From positions 1 through 7,475 of the forward strand of contig JBAXIG010000070.1 in NCBI GenBank assembly GCA_037138535.1: 7,475 nt of DNA. The letters are read 5' to 3'. The notes under the pieces were generated by a model that saw only the letters and a list, made by a program, of their open reading frames with translations, was not told where the DNA came from and did no database searches. Source of the stretch: GCA-2737595 sp037138535 (GTDB taxonomy: Bacteria > Actinomycetota > Actinomycetes > Nanopelagicales > Nanopelagicaceae). Both the position numbers and the translations under genes were made by a program. This document shows positions 5,961-7,475 of the stretch, in pieces. Position 1 is the stretch's first letter. Each line of letters opens with the position of its first letter.

Positions 5961-5990
5961 CCTCTCTAGACTCCAGAAGTCAGAGAGAGG
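5961..5990 (+). promoter_or_regulatory. Hairpin that includes the ferredoxin ribosome binding site
   Basis: CCTCTCT (5961-5967) pairs perfectly with AGAGAGG (5984-5990), and the inner GACT (5969-5972) pairs with AGTC (5978-5981) around the loop CCAGA, with a small A/AG internal loop. The 3' arm AGAGAGG is the purine-rich ribosome binding site, 8 bases before the TTG start at 5999. When folded, the site is hidden. The hairpin is also 34 bases after the tRNA and could act as an end or processing signal for it, although no T-run follows immediately. Folding and placement are seen; the role is inferred. Confidence 0.55.
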
Positions 5991-5998
5991 AAGCCGCT

Positions 5999-6193
5999 TT
6001 GAAGGTTACCGTCAATCACGAACTCTGCCGCGGTCACGGTCTCTGCTACTTCGAATCTGATCAACTCTTTGAATTGCGAGATCTCGACGGCAAATCAGTA
6101 GTGCTTCACGATCCTGTTCCCGAAGAACTCAATCAAAAGGCTCGTGATGCGGTCGAGCTCTGTCCTGAGCGCGCGATTTCGGTGATCGAGTAA
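5999..6193 (+). CDS. Small ferredoxin, CxxHxxC...CP type, P450-associated
   Basis: A 64-residue cytoplasmic electron carrier. Cluster ligands are C10, C16 and C55-P56, and the position where a classical ferredoxin has its second cysteine is H13 (CRGHGLC). This CxxHxxC(n)CP pattern belongs to the small [3Fe-4S] or [4Fe-4S] ferredoxins that feed electrons to actinobacterial P450s. The start is TTG at 5999, with AGAGAGG 8 bases upstream; starting there places MKVTVNHELCRGHG exactly as in the family. The stop is two bases before the P450 start, so the two are an operon and probably redox partners. No ferredoxin reductase gene is present in the window, so a shared reductase elsewhere is assumed. 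Confidence 0.9.
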   Translation: MKVTVNHELCRGHGLCYFESDQLFELRDLDGKSVVLHDPVPEELNQKARDAVELCPERAISVIE

Positions 6194-6195
6194 CC

Positions 6196-7401
6196 ATGAA
6201 CCGGAGCGATATCCCCACTTTTGCATTTGATCACCACTCAGCGGATTTCAAAGACCGCCGCTTGGAGATTTACGAAGAATTGCGTGGCTTGAGCCCGGTC
6301 GTGCACTCACCCACCCATGACGGCTTCGATGTTATTGCGCGGTATGCCGACGTAGGCGAGATTGCGCGCGACCCTGAGAGATTCTCAAGTGCTGCAGAAA
6401 GTCTGCTGATTCCTAGCAATCGAGCGCGCAAACTACTTCCTATTCAGGTAGATCCGCCGGAGCTAGATCGCTTCCGCGCATTGATAAGCCCCTTCCTCAC
6501 GCCGCGTGCAATTCGACTCCACGAAGATGCGATCCAAGTAGATATTGACGAAGCGCTCGCGGGCATTGTCGAACGAGGAAGCGCAGAACTTGTCGGCGAA
6601 TTCTGTGAACTCATCCCCACTCGAGCCACCATGCGACTGATCGGCTTCGACCCCGCGAATTGGGAAGTATTTGCTAAACCTCTTCATGACGCGGCTTTCT
6701 CGATTCCAGGAAGTCCTGAACAACTTGAAGCAATACGACTGATTCACCAATTCGATTCCATCATCGAGAAAGAAATAGATACTCGTTACGATTATCCTTG
6801 CGGTGATCTCATTTCCGAATTAATTAAGTCAGAGTTTGAGGGAATCACCACGAGTAGAGAAGAGGTCGTCAATCTCGTTCGTATGCTGATATTCGGCGGG
6901 ATGGACACAGTAGGTGCGGCGATGAGTAATGTTGTCGCCATGCTCGCGGAGCGTGATGATCTCCGACAATTCTTAGTAGCCGACCTTGAACGTATTCCGC
7001 GCGCCATCGAAGAGTTCCTTCGATACGAACCTCCCATTCAAGGTTTCGCGCGCTACGTCATGGAGGACACCAACGTAAGCGGTTGCCCAGTGACTCAAGG
7101 TGAGCGAGTATTTATCCTCTGGGGCAGCGCAAATCATGATGAGACTGAATTTGCAGATCCCGGCACGATCAACTTAGAGAGATTCCCGAATCGCCACTTC
7201 ACCTTTGGTATCGGAGCCCACCGTTGTATGGGTTCCACGATGGCGCGTACAGAAATGCGCATGATGCTGGAATCCTTCCTCAAGGCGATGCCCGATTTCT
7301 ATGTCAGCGAAGCCGGCATCTTGGAACCGAACACTATCGGCCAGATCCTCAGCAAACGAGAGGTCAACGTCACCGTCGGCAAGGACCCGCAACTCGCCTA
7401 A
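6196..7401 (+). CDS. Cytochrome P450 (soluble, bacterial class I type)
   Basis: Heme-thiolate monooxygenase of 401 residues, normal length for soluble bacterial P450s and without a membrane anchor. The I-helix oxygen-activation motif is FGGMDTVG (233-240), with the acid-alcohol pair D237-T238. The K-helix ExxR is E273-F-L-R276. The heme loop is FTFGIGAHRCMG (335-346), with axial ligand C344 and the usual FGxGxHxCxG spacing. An IQVDPPELDRFR stretch (83-94) is the C-helix entry common in this group, where the usual H is replaced by D85-P86-P87. It starts two bases after the ferredoxin stop with only a weak GAG upstream, suggesting coupled translation. The substrate cannot be named from the sequence, and no biosynthetic cluster genes flank it here. 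Confidence 0.96.
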   Translation: MNRSDIPTFAFDHHSADFKDRRLEIYEELRGLSPVVHSPTHDGFDVIARYADVGEIARDPERFSSAAESLLIPSNRARKLLPIQVDPPELDRFRALISPFLTPRAIRLHEDAIQVDIDEALAGIVERGSAELVGEFCELIPTRATMRLIGFDPANWEVFAKPLHDAAFSIPGSPEQLEAIRLIHQFDSIIEKEIDTRYDYPCGDLISELIKSEFEGITTSREEVVNLVRMLIFGGMDTVGAAMSNVVAMLAERDDLRQFLVADLERIPRAIEEFLRYEPPIQGFARYVMEDTNVSGCPVTQGERVFILWGSANHDETEFADPGTINLERFPNRHFTFGIGAHRCMGSTMARTEMRMMLESFLKAMPDFYVSEAGILEPNTIGQILSKREVNVTVGKDPQLA

Positions 7402-7414
7402 GAGGACGAAACTC

Positions 7415-7435
7415 ATCGGCACTTCTTCTGCCGGT
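7415..7435 (+). terminator. Weak hairpin after the P450 gene
   Basis: ATCGGCA (7415-7421) pairs with TGCCGGT (7429-7435), a 7-bp stem with one T-G wobble and loop CTTCTTC, 13 bases after the P450 stop. No T-run follows, as is common for actinobacterial hairpin terminators. It probably marks the end of the ferredoxin-P450 transcript, but the stem is short. Confidence 0.4.
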
Positions 7436-7443
7436 CGCCAAAT

Positions 7444-7473
7444 CCCCGTATGATCGCTTCGATCACAAAGGGG
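7444..7473. repeat. Nested inverted repeat with a -10-like hexamer at the right edge
   Basis: An inner perfect palindrome TGATCGcttCGATCA (7451-7465) is flanked by CCCC (7444-7447) and GGGG (7470-7473), which can extend the stem after small internal loops. The hexamer TATGAT (7449-7454), five of six matches to TATAAT, overlaps the left arm, and AAAGGGG (7467-7473) could serve as a ribosome binding site for a gene beyond the edge. It could be a terminator or the promoter and operator of the next gene; the window ends too soon to decide. Confidence 0.4.
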
Positions 7474-7475
7474 TA

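Noticed and set aside
5839..6060. Plus-strand frame with VAQLVERRVVVADVAGSSPVAHP
   Set aside because: It is the sense-strand translation of tRNA-His running into the ferredoxin leader, a frequent misannotation.
1..7475. CRISPR array, insertion sequence, integrase or toxin-antitoxin system
   Set aside because: I saw no regularly spaced repeats, transposase or recombinase motifs, or terminal inverted repeats with target duplications; coding space is filled by the named genes.

Overview
The window looks like a piece of chromosome from an actinobacterium of moderate G+C content, possibly a planktonic lineage. The evidence is the order orn followed by tRNA-His, which recurs in Actinobacteria, a stand-alone CxxHxxC...CP ferredoxin next to a class-I-type cytochrome P450, GTTCAC-type PHO-box repeats like those of Streptomyces PhoP, and a TTG start. 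No mobile element, CRISPR array or rRNA is visible. All genes look intact except pstS, which is cut by the left edge.

The left half (1-3811, minus strand) is a high-affinity phosphate ABC transporter read right to left: pstC, pstA, pstB, then pstS. pstC, pstA and pstB are tightly packed (1-base gap, then a 4-base ATGA overlap). pstS comes last, after a 135-base gap that has its own candidate PHO box, a small palindrome and a clear ribosome binding site. This differs from the common pstSCAB order and suggests the binding protein is expressed separately. The visible PstS has a Lys-rich insertion of about 50 residues in its mature domain, ending in a perfect 7-residue tandem repeat.

A divergent intergenic region (3812-3920) separates pstC from the rightward genes. 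It holds a tandem 11-nt PHO-box-like repeat facing pstC, a bulged inverted repeat, and a possible leaderless promoter for the rightward gene.

The right half (3921-7401, plus strand) has a CynX/NimT-like MFS transporter overlapping orn (oligoribonuclease) by ATGA. Then come tRNA-His(GTG) with an encoded CCA and the diagnostic G-1:C73 pair, a hairpin that can bury the next ribosome binding site, and a two-gene redox unit of a 64-residue ferredoxin and a 401-residue cytochrome P450. The last 74 bases contain two inverted repeats and a -10-like hexamer.

Most genes are well-known families. The unusual points are the gene order and PstS insertion in the phosphate transporter, and the hairpin in front of the ferredoxin-P450 pair. 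I did not find a convincing new multi-gene system.
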